A stretch of DNA of 64,000 bases from the NCBI RefSeq assembly GCF_002210165.1, contig NZ_AQQP01000006.1, positions 186,001-250,000 of the forward strand. Direction: 5' to 3'. This document shows positions 46,880 through 56,606 of the stretch, in pieces. The first letter of the stretch is position 1. Every line of letters begins with the position of its first letter. The notes under the pieces are model-generated. The model was not told the origin of the DNA. It saw nothing but the letters and a program-made list of their open reading frames with translations, and ran no database searches. The position numbers were made by a program, and so were the translations under genes. Source of the stretch: Phaeobacter sp. 22II1-1F12B. Lineage in GTDB: Bacteria > Pseudomonadota > Alphaproteobacteria > Rhodobacterales > Rhodobacteraceae.

Positions 46880-47668
46880 TCAGTCCGTCAGATCGGTGAA
46901 CAGATTGTCGGTTTCAACAAAATCCATCCGGTCGTGCTCTATCGTCCCCTTGTGGATATCGCGCAACTCGACCCGCCCGTCGCCAAAGCCAACGACGGCT
47001 ATGTCACAGATATCTATGAAAAGCCCGTTTTCAACCACACCCGGCACCTGGTTAAGCACCAATGCAAGCTGACGTGCATCACCAATCCGTTTGAGGTGCA
47101 GATCGACGATGTGATTGCCTTCATCGGTGACGAAAGGTGTGTCGCCATTCATCCGCAGGGTCGAGTTCTGGCCCAGCACGTCCATCGAGATCAGCAGTTC
47201 CTCGACCAGTGACTGCGTGGTGCGCCAGCCAAAGGGGATAACCTCGATCGGGAGGGGGAACGCGCCCAGCGTTTCGACTTCTTTGCCGATGTCGGCGATC
47301 ACGATCATCTGGTCGCTGGCCGTGGCCACGATCTTTTCCTGCAAGAGCGCGCCGCCGCCGCCCTTGATCAGGTTCAGCTCTCCGTCGAATTCGTCCGCGC
47401 CGTCGATCGTCAGATCAAGCCACTTCGCCTCATCAAGGCTGATCACGTCGATCCCGACTTCACGCGCCAGCGCCGCGGTGCGCGTGGATGTCGGCACTGC
47501 CTTGATCTTGAGCCCCTCGTCACGGACCATTTCGCCAAGGCAGCGCACCAGCCATGCGGCGGTGCTGCCGGTGCCAAGCCCGACGCGCATCCCGTCTTCG
47601 ACAAAATCAGCGGCACGCTTTGCCGCAACGAACTTGGCCTTGTCTATCGGGGACAACTGTCCGCTCAT
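46880..47668 (-). CDS. rpiA: ribose-5-phosphate isomerase A
   Basis: The 262-residue enzyme interconverts ribose 5-phosphate and ribulose 5-phosphate. The motifs GLGTGSTAAWLVRCLGE, TIDGADEFDGELNLIKGGGGALLQEKI and the catalytic Glu and Lys in that stretch are intact. It lies 27 bases upstream of gor on the same strand, and both probably share a transcript serving NADPH and pentose metabolism. Confidence 0.96.
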   Translation of the reverse strand: MSGQLSPIDKAKFVAAKRAADFVEDGMRVGLGTGSTAAWLVRCLGEMVRDEGLKIKAVPTSTRTAALAREVGIDVISLDEAKWLDLTIDGADEFDGELNLIKGGGGALLQEKIVATASDQMIVIADIGKEVETLGAFPLPIEVIPFGWRTTQSLVEELLISMDVLGQNSTLRMNGDTPFVTDEGNHIVDLHLKRIGDARQLALVLNQVPGVVENGLFIDICDIAVVGFGDGRVELRDIHKGTIEHDRMDFVETDNLFTDLTD

Positions 47669-47914
47669 GGCTTCGACTCCCGTATGGTTTCGCGGCGTTA
47701 TAGGGGGTTTACACGCAAGGGGCGAGGGCCGAATTCACCTGCACCGGCGTCAAATCATTGCTTATTCTGACATCCTTGTGAAACAGCCTGTATTCCGCGC
47801 AACCTGCTGCTTGCAGAACCAGCGCCTCGCGCCTCGTTTGGCTGTGACCGGTTTTATCCAAAGGATGTCGCATCTGTTGCTTGTCCCGCTCTGCCGATAG
47901 GATATTGCGCGGAT

Positions 47915-48622
47915 ATGGATCGAGAAATTCGCCTTCACTATGCCCCGGACAATGCCTCGCTGATCGTGCGGCTGGCCATGCTTGAACTGGGGATCGACCA
48001 CCGGACCGTCCTTGTGGACCGGGCCGCAAAGGCGCAATCCTCCCCCATTTACCGCCTGCTAAACCCGCACGGCCTGATCCCAGCACTGGAAACGCCCGAC
48101 GGGGTGATCTTTGAAACCGGTGCGATCCTGCTCTGGCTTGCCGATAATGCCGGTCGCGGCGCGCCCGCCATTGGCACATCCGACCGCACGCAATTTCTCG
48201 CGTGGCTGTTCTTTGTCTCGAACACCCTGCACACCGACCTGCGTACCACCTTCTATCCGATGCACTACGTCGGAGGCGTGCCTGAAATGCAGTCCGCCCT
48301 GCGACAGACCCAGCGCAGCCGGATTTGCAACCACCTTGCGACACTCGAAGAACTTGCCGCCAGCACCCCTGTCTGGTTGGATGGCAGCCAACCTTCGGTG
48401 CTGTGCTATTACATCGCCTGCCTGCTGCGCTGGATGGCACTCTATCCGCAAGACGATGATCGCAGCTGGTTTGCCCTGTCGGATACGCCGCATCTGGCGG
48501 CCCTGCTCGTCGCACTTGAAAACCGAGAGGCCGTGAAAACCGCGCAACATGCCGAAGGTCTCGGCCCGACACCGTTCACCGCCCCCACCTATTGCTCTCC
48601 GCCCGAAGGATCGGCCACCTAG
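47915..48622 (+). CDS. glutathione S-transferase-like protein
   Basis: The 235-residue protein has a thioredoxin-like N-terminal domain (IRLHYAPDNASLIVRLAMLE, NPHGLIPALETPDGVIFETGAIL) and an all-helical C-terminal domain. The catalytic Ser/Tyr position in the first loop is less clear than in classical GSTs. Its stop is immediately followed by the sdaA ATG, so the two are co-translated. The substrate is unknown. Confidence 0.85.
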   Translation: MDREIRLHYAPDNASLIVRLAMLELGIDHRTVLVDRAAKAQSSPIYRLLNPHGLIPALETPDGVIFETGAILLWLADNAGRGAPAIGTSDRTQFLAWLFFVSNTLHTDLRTTFYPMHYVGGVPEMQSALRQTQRSRICNHLATLEELAASTPVWLDGSQPSVLCYYIACLLRWMALYPQDDDRSWFALSDTPHLAALLVALENREAVKTAQHAEGLGPTPFTAPTYCSPPEGSAT

Positions 48623-49996
48623 ATGTTTCTCTCAGTCTTCGACATGTTCAAGGTCGGTATCGGCCCCTCCTCCTCGCACACGATGGGACCGATGGTCGCC
48701 GCCGCCCGCTTTCTCGACAAGATGCGCGCCGCGCCCTTCGATTTTGCCGGTGTGCGCGGTTCGCTGCATGGCTCGCTTGCCTTCACCGGTATCGGTCACG
48801 CCACCGACCGGGCGACCATACTTGGTCTCGCCGGGTTCCAGCCGGAAACCTACGATGCCGACGCCGCCGAAAAAGCGCTCGCCGATATCAATGAAACCAA
48901 AACGATTGCACCCGAAGGGCTTGGCACGCTCAGGTTCGACCCAAAGACCGACCTGATCTTTGACTATGACCGCGCCCTGCCCGGCCACGCCAATGGCATG
49001 AGCCTGATGGCCACGGATGCGCAGGGCGACGTGATCCTCAGCGAGATCTATTATTCCGTCGGTGGCGGTTTCGTCCTGACCGAGGCGGAACTGGCCGAAG
49101 GCAAAGCCAAGGATGACGGCCCGCCGGTACCGTTCCCGTTCAAATCCGCGGCCGAGATGCTCGACATGGCGCGCGAGTCGGGCAAATCCATCGCCGCGAT
49201 GAAGCGCGCCAATGAACTGTCGCGCCGCGCGCCCGGCGATCTGACGCGCGGGACCGCGCGTATCTGGCAGGTCATGAACGACTGCATCGAACGGGGCCTC
49301 ACCAGCGAAGGCACGCTGCCCGGCGGGCTTCAGGTCAAACGCCGGGCCAAGGCGATCCACGATGCGCTGCAGTCGGAACGCGGGCTGAACCTGACGCCGC
49401 CACATACGATCAACGACTGGATGAGCGCCTATGCGATGGCGGTGAACGAGGAAAACGCCGCCGGGGGGCAGGTCGTAACCGCGCCGACCAACGGCGCCGC
49501 CGGCGTGATGCCTGCCACCCTGCGTTATTACCTCGACCATGTACCCGGCGCCTCTTCGGCCCATGTAGAGGATTTCCTGCTGACCGCCGCCGCGATTGGC
49601 GGGCTGGTCAAGTACAACGCCTCGATCTCGGGGGCCGAAGCCGGTTGCCAGGCCGAGGTCGGCTCGGCCTCCGCAATGGCTGCTGCCGGTCTTTGCGCCG
49701 TGATGGGCGGCACCCCCGAGCAGATTGAAAACGCGGCCGAAATCGCGCTGGAACATCACCTTGGCATGACATGCGATCCGGTGCGCGGTCTTGTTCAGGT
49801 TCCTTGCATTGAACGCAACGGCCTTGGCGCGATCAAGGCGGTCAGCGCCGCGAGCCTTGCGCTGCGCGGAGACGGGACACATCTGGTGCCGCTGGATGCC
49901 TGCATCGAAACCATGCGCCAGACCGGCGCGGACATGAGCGAGAAATACAAGGAAACCTCGCTGGGCGGGCTGGCGGTCAACGTGCCGAACTGTTGA
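48623..49996 (+). CDS. sdaA: L-serine ammonia-lyase (iron-sulphur type)
   Basis: The 457-residue enzyme deaminates serine to pyruvate. It is the single-chain form: the N-terminal beta domain has the [11 protein letters not shown] signature and the C-terminal alpha domain has [14 protein letters not shown] and the cluster cysteines in [18 protein letters not shown] and [18 protein letters not shown]. The cluster is a 4Fe-4S type. It abuts the GST gene with no gap. Confidence 0.97.
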   Translation: MFLSVFDMFKVGIGPSSSHTMGPMVAAARFLDKMRAAPFDFAGVRGSLHGSLAFTGIGHATDRATILGLAGFQPETYDADAAEKALADINETKTIAPEGLGTLRFDPKTDLIFDYDRALPGHANGMSLMATDAQGDVILSEIYYSVGGGFVLTEAELAEGKAKDDGPPVPFPFKSAAEMLDMARESGKSIAAMKRANELSRRAPGDLTRGTARIWQVMNDCIERGLTSEGTLPGGLQVKRRAKAIHDALQSERGLNLTPPHTINDWMSAYAMAVNEENAAGGQVVTAPTNGAAGVMPATLRYYLDHVPGASSAHVEDFLLTAAAIGGLVKYNASISGAEAGCQAEVGSASAMAAAGLCAVMGGTPEQIENAAEIALEHHLGMTCDPVRGLVQVPCIERNGLGAIKAVSAASLALRGDGTHLVPLDACIETMRQTGADMSEKYKETSLGGLAVNVPNC

Positions 49997-50063
49997 CACT
50001 TGCCGTAACGGAACACGCACGAGTTGTGTTGCCAGAACCACGGCACGCTCATACGGTTGAGAA

Positions 50064-51029
50064 ATGTCACAAGACCGTCCCGTATTGGGCATTCTTCTCA
50101 TGCTCGGTTTCTGCGTCTTCGCCCCTATGGGCGATGCGCTGGCAAAGCTGATCGGCCAGTCTGTCCCGCTCGGGCAGATGATCCTGATCCGCTTTGCCGT
50201 TCAGGCGGTTGTCCTGATCCCGCTTGTGCTGGCCACAGGGCGGATCTGGCGGATGTCCGGGCGGGTGCTGCGCCTCACGCTTTTGCGCACTGTCATGCAC
50301 ATCATCGGGATCGGTGCTATGTTCACCGCACTGCAATACCTCGAACTCGCCGACGCGGTCGCCATCGCCTTCGTGATGCCCTTCATCATGTTACTGCTGG
50401 GCAAATACGTTCTTGGCGAAGAGGTTGGCGTTCGCCGGCTGCTGGCCTGCGTTGTCGGATTCTGTGGCACGCTGATGGTGATCCAGCCCAGCTTTGCCGA
50501 AGTCGGCTGGCCCGCACTCTGGCCGCTGCTCGTCGCGGTGAATTTCGCTCTGTTCATGCTGGTGACACGACAGATCGCCAAGGAAACCGACCCGATTGGC
50601 CTGCAAGCGGTCAGCGGCGTGATGGCCTGCGCGATCCTGCTGCCCATCGAACTCTACGGTACCCGGCTTGGCTGGCATGAGGTCGTCACGCTGAACCCGC
50701 TAAGCTCTTATGAATGGTCGCTTTTGCTCAGCATCGGCGTCATCGGCACCTGTGCGCACTTGCTGATGACATGGTCTCTCCGTTTTGCCCCTTCGGCCAC
50801 GCTCGCGCCCATGCAGTATCTCGAAATTCCCATCGCGACGCTCTTTGGCTGGCTGATGTTCAAGGACCTACCCGACAGTCTGGCCGCCGCCGGTATCTGC
50901 GTCACCATCGCCGCCGGGCTCTATATCATCCTGCGCGAAGGCCGCATGGCGCGCACCGGCGCAGCGGCAAAACGCGGCAAGGTCTCGGCCGTCGAGGTGG
51001 CTGTCAAACCACATCCGCCCGAGATCTGA
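50064..51029 (+). CDS. EamA/DMT-superfamily transporter
   Basis: The 321-residue membrane protein has ten predicted helices in two EamA repeats and a short cytoplasmic tail. Its first helix starts LGILLMLGFCVFAPMGDALA. DMT carriers export metabolites or amino acids; the substrate is unknown. The last 26 bases overlap the end of the opposite-strand thiamine pyrophosphokinase gene. Confidence 0.9.
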   Translation: MSQDRPVLGILLMLGFCVFAPMGDALAKLIGQSVPLGQMILIRFAVQAVVLIPLVLATGRIWRMSGRVLRLTLLRTVMHIIGIGAMFTALQYLELADAVAIAFVMPFIMLLLGKYVLGEEVGVRRLLACVVGFCGTLMVIQPSFAEVGWPALWPLLVAVNFALFMLVTRQIAKETDPIGLQAVSGVMACAILLPIELYGTRLGWHEVVTLNPLSSYEWSLLLSIGVIGTCAHLLMTWSLRFAPSATLAPMQYLEIPIATLFGWLMFKDLPDSLAAAGICVTIAAGLYIILREGRMARTGAAAKRGKVSAVEVAVKPHPPEI

Positions 51030-51678
51030 GGGCTGCAAGCACCTGATCCAGACGGGCAAGCGGCAAAATCCCCACCATTCCGGGTCCGTCCATTTCAAGG
51101 CTAACCGGCCCCAGCGCGCGATTGGATGTCCCGATCTGCCCGGCAGGTGTAAAAGCGAGCCCGTCAATCGGCCATTCGAGCCCCGTCGAACGCCCGGTCA
51201 CCGCCCCCATCGGGAACAGTGACACCACGTCACCCGGTTCAAGCTGCACCTCGAAACGCGCGGGCAGATGAAGGATTACCTCGTGCCGTCCGATCAACAC
51301 GCAGGTCTTTTCTGCCAGTTGAACCAGCACGTTAAGCACCGCAAGCTGATGGTCCACCCGGTCGCCCAGAAACCCGACCGCCAGCACCAGCGGCGCTGAA
51401 ATCCGGCTTAGCGCCTTGTGAAAATCCGTCGTGTCCTGTTCTGCGATCCGAAACAGCCTATCTTCTGGAATGCGCGACAGCGCATCCGCCGAAATGGAAT
51501 CGAAATCGCCGAACACCGCGTCTGGCACATGACCAGCGGCAAGCACCGGGGCCGCCCCCGAATCCGCCGCCACAAGGGCCGAGGCACGCGACAGGGCAAG
51601 GTCCAGATCACCGGGGTCGATGGCTCCGCCACCAACAAGCGTTACCGGCGTACCGGTGCAAAAAAGTTTATCGTTCAT
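51004..51678 (-). CDS. thiN: thiamine pyrophosphokinase
   Basis: The 224-residue enzyme makes thiamine diphosphate from thiamine and ATP. The N-terminal catalytic domain has AADSGAAPVLAAGHVPDAVFGDFDSIS, with the conserved Asp residues, and the C-terminal jelly-roll thiamine-binding domain includes GDVVSLFPMGAVTG. It stands alone, convergent with the permease gene. Confidence 0.93.
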   Translation of the reverse strand: MNDKLFCTGTPVTLVGGGAIDPGDLDLALSRASALVAADSGAAPVLAAGHVPDAVFGDFDSISADALSRIPEDRLFRIAEQDTTDFHKALSRISAPLVLAVGFLGDRVDHQLAVLNVLVQLAEKTCVLIGRHEVILHLPARFEVQLEPGDVVSLFPMGAVTGRSTGLEWPIDGLAFTPAGQIGTSNRALGPVSLEMDGPGMVGILPLARLDQVLAALRSRADVV

Positions 51679-51817
51679 GGAAAATTAAATGGCATTTTCG
51701 TTAACTGATCACAATCTCGCCACGAAATGATACTTTCATTTGCACAGATTCGGGCCGGTTTTGACGCTGTCGACATTGTATAAGACATTGCATTCAAATG
51801 CAGAGGACGAGCATCTG

Positions 51818-53863
51818 ATGGTTAATAACAACAAGATTCTGACTGTTTCTTACGGGACTTTTTCCTGCACCCTCGAAGGATTCGACGATTCCTTCGACAT
51901 GATGAAGGAAATCGCAGAATATTTCCGTACGCTGGCAGCGGATGACCGTTACTTCGGTGCCGAACCTCCCAAGCTCGACGCAGAAATGCTGACCCAGATC
52001 GCCCAACGCGACCGAAGCCGTCAGATCGAAGCACGCGCCGACGAGTCGGGCACCGGTGTCGTACTCCGCGCCAGTTCCAATCAGAACGCCTCTACCCCGG
52101 CGACGCCTGCAGCGCCGGTCGCCAAGGCGGAAGAGGCAACCGTTCCAGAGGCCGCCGAGGACGTGGTTCAGCCGACGCACCAGTCACCAGTTTCGGCGCA
52201 ACAGGGTGGTTTCGCCGCCTTCCCCGAGTCGACCAGTGTCGCCAGCGCCGGAACCGGCCCCGACAGCATCGCAGCCAAGCTGAAACGCATTCGGGCCGTG
52301 GTTTCCCGCAACGAGGCAGAACAGCAGGCTGACAAGGCCGATACCGAGGCTGCTACCGACACGGTCGAGACCGCGTCCGGCGAAGATGCGATCTACGAGG
52401 AAGTTGCCACCGCAAGCGACGCGCCGGATACGGAACTCGCCGCGATCTTTGACCGGATCGACGCCAAGAGCGAGACCGATGAACCCGTGACCTCCGATGG
52501 CGATGCCGAGCGTCGTCTGACCGAATACGACGAGGATTACGAAGAAGACAGCGCCGCAGACGATGGCCGTATTCTCGCCGCCCTCGCCGAACAGAAAGCG
52601 CGGGAACCCCGTGTCGAGGCCCAAGCCGAAACCGAAGAAGACCCTGAACCTGAAATTGTAGCCGAAGTCGAGGAAGACGAGAACGAGGAACCCGATCTCG
52701 ACCTGAGCTCCTATTTCGCGGAACCCGAGCCCGAAGAAGAAGTCGCAATCGCCGAAGAACCGGAAACTGACGACGCAGAACCAGAAACCGTTGAGATAGC
52801 CGAAGAAACGGCAACCGACGAAACCCCGCTCGCCCCCGCTGACGACGAAGAAAACGCCGCGATCTCGCGTGAGAATGCCCGTCTCGTACAGCTCAAGCGC
52901 GCCGAAATCGAAGCGGCCCTTGCCGGTCGCGATGCCGCTGCCGAAACCATGTCGCAGGACGATGACAGCGACGATGAACCGGATATGGACCTCTCCACTC
53001 GGGCGGCGGCGCGTACAGACGCTGCGGAAAGCGATCTCTCCGCCGAGGACGAAGCCGACCTGATGCGCGAACTCGCCGCCCTTCAGGACGACCTGATCGG
53101 TGAGACCGAAGAGCCGGAAGCACCCGAAGAGCCCAGCGCGACGGACGAAACCGACCACGTCGAAGCGGAAGAAATTGAAACAGCCACCCAAGGGCTGGAC
53201 AACGACGTTTCCCGCCTGATGGCTGCCGCCGAAGAGAAGATGGACGCGCCGGAATATTCCACCAGCCGCAACACCTACAGCCGCCTGCGTGCCGCCGTGG
53301 CAGCGGCCCAGGCAGAACGATCTGCCGGGCATGATCTTAACGACGACAAGGGCGATGATGCCTACCGCCAGGACCTTGCCAGCGTGGTGCGCCCCCGCCG
53401 CCCGGACAACAACCGCCCGCAGCGTCCGGAACGGCCCGCAAGCGAAAACCGCGCCGCCCCGCTCAAATTGGTCGCAGAACAGCGTATCGATATCGAGCAG
53501 TCCGAGAAATCGCGCCTGCCGGTCCGGCCCCGCCGCATCAAGACGGAATTGCTCGACACGCCCGCCGACGGTCAGTCCGAGGCCTTTGCGAGCTATGCCA
53601 AGCAGATGGGCGCCAAGGATCTGCCCCAGCTTCTCGAAGCCGCGGCAGCCTACCTGTCATTCGTCGAAGGGCGCGAGGAGTTCTCCCGGCCCCAGCTGAT
53701 GAACAAGGTCCGCCAACTGCCCTCCATCGAGTTCAACCGCGAAGACGGGCTGCGCTCTTTCGGTCTGCTGCTGCGCGAAGGCAAGATATGCAAGAACGGC
53801 GGCGGACGTTTCACCGCCTCCGTCGATATCGGCTTCCGCCCGGCCAAGCGCGCCGCCGGCTGA
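51818..53863 (+). CDS. 681-residue acidic protein of unknown function
   Basis: I do not recognise a named family. The first ~75 residues (KILTVSYGTFSCTLEGFDDS, then AEYFRTLAADDRYFGAEPP) and the last ~95 (ASYAKQMGAKDLPQLLEAAA, NREDGLRSFGLLLREGKI) look folded. About 450 residues between them are low-complexity and extremely rich in Glu, Asp and Ala, probably disordered. Similar end segments occur, to my knowledge, in hypothetical proteins of Rhodobacteraceae. No signal peptide or membrane helix is seen. ATG 51818 is preferred over 51740. Confidence 0.9.
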   Translation: MVNNNKILTVSYGTFSCTLEGFDDSFDMMKEIAEYFRTLAADDRYFGAEPPKLDAEMLTQIAQRDRSRQIEARADESGTGVVLRASSNQNASTPATPAAPVAKAEEATVPEAAEDVVQPTHQSPVSAQQGGFAAFPESTSVASAGTGPDSIAAKLKRIRAVVSRNEAEQQADKADTEAATDTVETASGEDAIYEEVATASDAPDTELAAIFDRIDAKSETDEPVTSDGDAERRLTEYDEDYEEDSAADDGRILAALAEQKAREPRVEAQAETEEDPEPEIVAEVEEDENEEPDLDLSSYFAEPEPEEEVAIAEEPETDDAEPETVEIAEETATDETPLAPADDEENAAISRENARLVQLKRAEIEAALAGRDAAAETMSQDDDSDDEPDMDLSTRAAARTDAAESDLSAEDEADLMRELAALQDDLIGETEEPEAPEEPSATDETDHVEAEEIETATQGLDNDVSRLMAAAEEKMDAPEYSTSRNTYSRLRAAVAAAQAERSAGHDLNDDKGDDAYRQDLASVVRPRRPDNNRPQRPERPASENRAAPLKLVAEQRIDIEQSEKSRLPVRPRRIKTELLDTPADGQSEAFASYAKQMGAKDLPQLLEAAAAYLSFVEGREEFSRPQLMNKVRQLPSIEFNREDGLRSFGLLLREGKICKNGGGRFTASVDIGFRPAKRAAG

Positions 53864-53871
53864 TCCCTGGA

Positions 53872-54093
53872 TCAGTCGCGCTGATCCGGGTCTGCCTGCC
53901 CGACGCCCTTGAACACAAACTTAAACGGCAGCGCCCAGACCACGCCCAGCGCGACATAGACAAGCAGTTCGACAAAGATCGAAGGCCGGTCGATCAGGTT
54001 CATGATGGTAACGGCCAGAATAATGTAAAGCGGCAGGCCGATCAGCAGGATGACAAGGGCCCAACGCCGCCGCGCTTTGTATGACAAGGCCAT
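53872..54093 (-). CDS. DUF2842 small membrane protein
   Basis: The 73-residue protein has two membrane helices (ALVILLIGLPLYIILAVTIM and VELLVYVALGVVWALPFKFV) and matches the DUF2842 pattern of small alphaproteobacterial membrane proteins. ATG 54093 follows GGAGGG; the extension to 54111 is unlikely. The function is unknown. It is separated from purA by the second repeat copy. Confidence 0.85.
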   Translation of the reverse strand: MALSYKARRRWALVILLIGLPLYIILAVTIMNLIDRPSIFVELLVYVALGVVWALPFKFVFKGVGQADPDQRD

Positions 54094-54120
54094 CAGACCC
54101 TCCCTTTGCAATGCATCTGT

Positions 54121-54180
54121 TTTCCTCTTGCGGAAAATACTCCCGCCGGAGGCACCGCGTTTTCCACCGGAAAACGCGGT
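54121..54180. repeat. intergenic repeat element, copy 2
   Basis: The 23-base core at 54121-54143 matches copy 1 (2073-2095) with one difference. It is followed by a strong hairpin with arms ACCGCGTTTTCC (54154-54165) and GGAAAACGCGGT (54169-54180). On the minus strand, the order is hairpin, then core, then the next gene start. It may terminate purA transcription. Confidence 0.6.
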
Positions 54181-54198
54181 TTTCCCTGCACGATCAGA

Positions 54199-55494
54199 TC
54201 AATCCGCGAAGGGATCGGTCACAAGGATGGTGTCTTCCCGCTCCGGCGAGGTCGACAGGAGCGCGACAGGGCACTCGATCAATTCCTCGACACGGCGCAC
54301 GTATTTGATCGCTTCAGCGGGCAGATCGGCCCAACTGCGCGCCCCTTCGGTGGATTCCGACCAGCCCGGCATTTCTTCGTAAACCGGCGTGCAGCGTGCC
54401 TGCTGTTCGGCAGCCATCGGAAGATAGTCAAGCTGTTGCCCGTCCAGCTCGTACCCGACGCAGATCTTCAGCGTCTCGAACCCATCAAGCACGTCCAGCT
54501 TGGTCAAAGCGATCCCGTTCACGCCAGAGGTCGCACAGGTCTGACGCAGAAGAGCCGCATCGAACCATCCGCAGCGCCGCTTGCGCCCGGTCACGGTGCC
54601 GAATTCGCGGCCCCGCTCGCCAAGACGCTGGCCATCATCGTCATGCAGCTCGCTCGGGAACGGGCCTTCGCCAACGCGGGTCGTATAGGCTTTCACGATA
54701 CCCAGCACGTAATCGATGCCGCCCGGCCCGATCCCGGTACCCGTTGCCGCCTGCCCGGCGATCACATTCGAAGACGTCACGAAAGGATAGGTGCCGAAAT
54801 CGATATCCAGCAGCGCGCCCTGCGCCCCTTCGAACAGGATGCGCTTGCCTGCCTTGCGCTTTTCACTCAGCACTTTCCAGACTGGCGCGGCATAGGGCAG
54901 CAACTCGCCCGCGATTTCCTTCAGCTGGGCGATCAGCCCCTCGCGGTCGATCGGATCAATGCCCAGACCGCGACGCAGCGGATCGTGATGTTGCAGGGCA
55001 CGGTCGACCCGCGCGATCAGCGTCGCCTCGTCGGCGAGGTCCGCAACCCGTATCGACCGGCGTCCGACCTTGTCCTCGTAAGCCGGCCCGATACCACGCC
55101 CGGTGGTGCCGATCTTGGTGCCTTTAGATGCCGCTTCTTCACGCGCCCGGTCGAGTTCCCCGTGGATCGGCAGGATCAGCGGCGTATTCTCGGCGATCAT
55201 CAGCGTTTCAGGGGTGATCTCCACACCCTGCTCGCGGATCGAGGCGATTTCCTTGACCAGATGCCACGGGTCAAGCACCACGCCATTGCCGATGACCGAC
55301 AGCTTCCCGCCGCGCACCACACCCGAAGGCAGCGCATTCAGCTTGTAGACCTTGCCATCGATGACCAGCGTATGGCCGGCGTTATGCCCACCCTGAAAAC
55401 GCGCGATCACATCGGCACGCTCGCTCAGCCAGTCAACGATCTTGCCTTTTCCCTCGTCACCCCACTGGGCGCCGACAACGACAACATTGGCCAT
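54199..55494 (-). CDS. purA: adenylosuccinate synthetase
   Basis: The 431-residue enzyme condenses IMP and aspartate with GTP in AMP synthesis. It begins [18 protein letters not shown], the GTP-binding and catalytic loop with Asp13, followed by GGHNAGHT (catalytic His) and [17 protein letters not shown] 55494 is chosen on this N-terminus; the open frame begins earlier at 55545. Length is normal. Confidence 0.98.
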   Translation of the reverse strand: MANVVVVGAQWGDEGKGKIVDWLSERADVIARFQGGHNAGHTLVIDGKVYKLNALPSGVVRGGKLSVIGNGVVLDPWHLVKEIASIREQGVEITPETLMIAENTPLILPIHGELDRAREEAASKGTKIGTTGRGIGPAYEDKVGRRSIRVADLADEATLIARVDRALQHHDPLRRGLGIDPIDREGLIAQLKEIAGELLPYAAPVWKVLSEKRKAGKRILFEGAQGALLDIDFGTYPFVTSSNVIAGQAATGTGIGPGGIDYVLGIVKAYTTRVGEGPFPSELHDDDGQRLGERGREFGTVTGRKRRCGWFDAALLRQTCATSGVNGIALTKLDVLDGFETLKICVGYELDGQQLDYLPMAAEQQARCTPVYEEMPGWSESTEGARSWADLPAEAIKYVRRVEELIECPVALLSTSPEREDTILVTDPFAD

Positions 55495-55593
55495 AACCAG
55501 TCCTTTGATAATTGGATCAAACCCGCGCCCGTATAGCGATGCCACAGCCCCGGCGAAACCGGAAATTGCGCTCTCCGGCAGGAAACAGCGCTT

Positions 55594-55935
55594 TCAGAGT
55601 GCCTGTTCGTCGGACTCGGACAGGCGAACGGGTTCACCATGCGGCGTCGAAAGATAGGCTCGCTCCCAGGCCGCGCGGACCGACCCCGCCTCCTCCGGCA
55701 GTGCCGATCCCTGCTCTGCCAGAAGCTTTTCGAGCGTTTCCAGCCATGCCATGAAATAATCGTCGCCCCCGTCGAGATCCCGCGCCAGCCCATGGGCGGC
55801 AAGGGTGGCACCGAACCTTTCGGCCCAGTCGGGCCAAGCGAACCGGGCGGATTCGTTGAGATGCACGGTGAGCGCGAAAAGCTGCGCGTGCCACGGTTCG
55901 GCAAAGGCTGGTTCGGGGATGTCCGGCATCTTCAC
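55594..55935 (-). CDS. nitrile hydratase accessory protein
   Basis: The 113-residue protein resembles the beta-subunit N-terminal half (PEPAFAEPWHAQLFALTVHL, DYFMAWLETLEKLL), as do the small activators that load metal into nitrile hydratase. Its start overlaps the beta-subunit stop (ATGA). It is the third gene of the nitrile hydratase operon. Confidence 0.88.
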   Translation of the reverse strand: MKMPDIPEPAFAEPWHAQLFALTVHLNESARFAWPDWAERFGATLAAHGLARDLDGGDDYFMAWLETLEKLLAEQGSALPEEAGSVRAAWERAYLSTPHGEPVRLSESDEQAL

Positions 55936-56606
55936 GCCGGTTCCAGATAGGACTGCCAGAGGTCCAGCACTACCTCATCATCGGGATGTTCCGGCGCTGC
56001 CCAAAGCTCGGCGGCGGGGAAGACCACCGCGTAAAGCGGCTCGGGCGCTTCGCCAAGCCCGTGGGCATTGCTGTCGGGCAGCACATGGCTGCCGTGAAGC
56101 ATCAGGATCCTGCCGCGCGCCCCGGCCGCATAAGCGGGCAGCCGGGTGTGCCCGCCATCAACGAGCCGGTTATCAGCCGGGCGACGGGTCACGACCGTAT
56201 CTCCAGCCGCGAACCGAATGGGGATATCGCTGTCACGATCCGCCGGACCACCTTTGCCAAGCACGGCGGCCACCTTGTCGGCGGTCATCGCCTTGTCGGA
56301 CAGGGCCTGCTGTTCAGGATCGGACGCGCTCAAGTCGTCCCGGCTGACAAGATCCGTCGCAACCAGCAGGTCGGCCAGCGCCGCAATCCATTTTTCGTAA
56401 TAGCTGAAACGGGCATAATCTGTGTTGCCGACACATTCCCGCGCATGACGCGACGTGTCGATGTTCCACTTGCCCAGCGCGCCTGCGGCCAGCGTAACCG
56501 CCAGGGCGCGGGCGTGCCAGTCCTTGTGAAAGACCGGGGCGTCCTCCGGCTCGGGGATCACAGGCCCATCACCGAACCGCCCGCCCATGTCGTGAACGCG
56601 GCTCAT
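55932..56606 (-). CDS. nthB: nitrile hydratase beta subunit
   Basis: The 224-residue subunit has the beta-subunit opening SRVHDMGGRFGDGPVIPE, the YYEKWIAALADLL helix and the C-terminal barrel with GDTVVTRRP and HTRLPAYAAGARG. It forms the alpha-beta enzyme that hydrates nitriles to amides. It overlaps the neighbouring genes by four bases at each end. Confidence 0.94.
   Translation of the reverse strand: MSRVHDMGGRFGDGPVIPEPEDAPVFHKDWHARALAVTLAAGALGKWNIDTSRHARECVGNTDYARFSYYEKWIAALADLLVATDLVSRDDLSASDPEQQALSDKAMTADKVAAVLGKGGPADRDSDIPIRFAAGDTVVTRRPADNRLVDGGHTRLPAYAAGARGRILMLHGSHVLPDSNAHGLGEAPEPLYAVVFPAAELWAAPEHPDDEVVLDLWQSYLEPA

Noticed and set aside
52184-53332. Gly/Phe-rich open frame opposite the acidic protein
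   Set aside because: It is the antisense of Glu/Asp/Ala codons, which gives Phe/Gly/Val-rich translation without being a gene.
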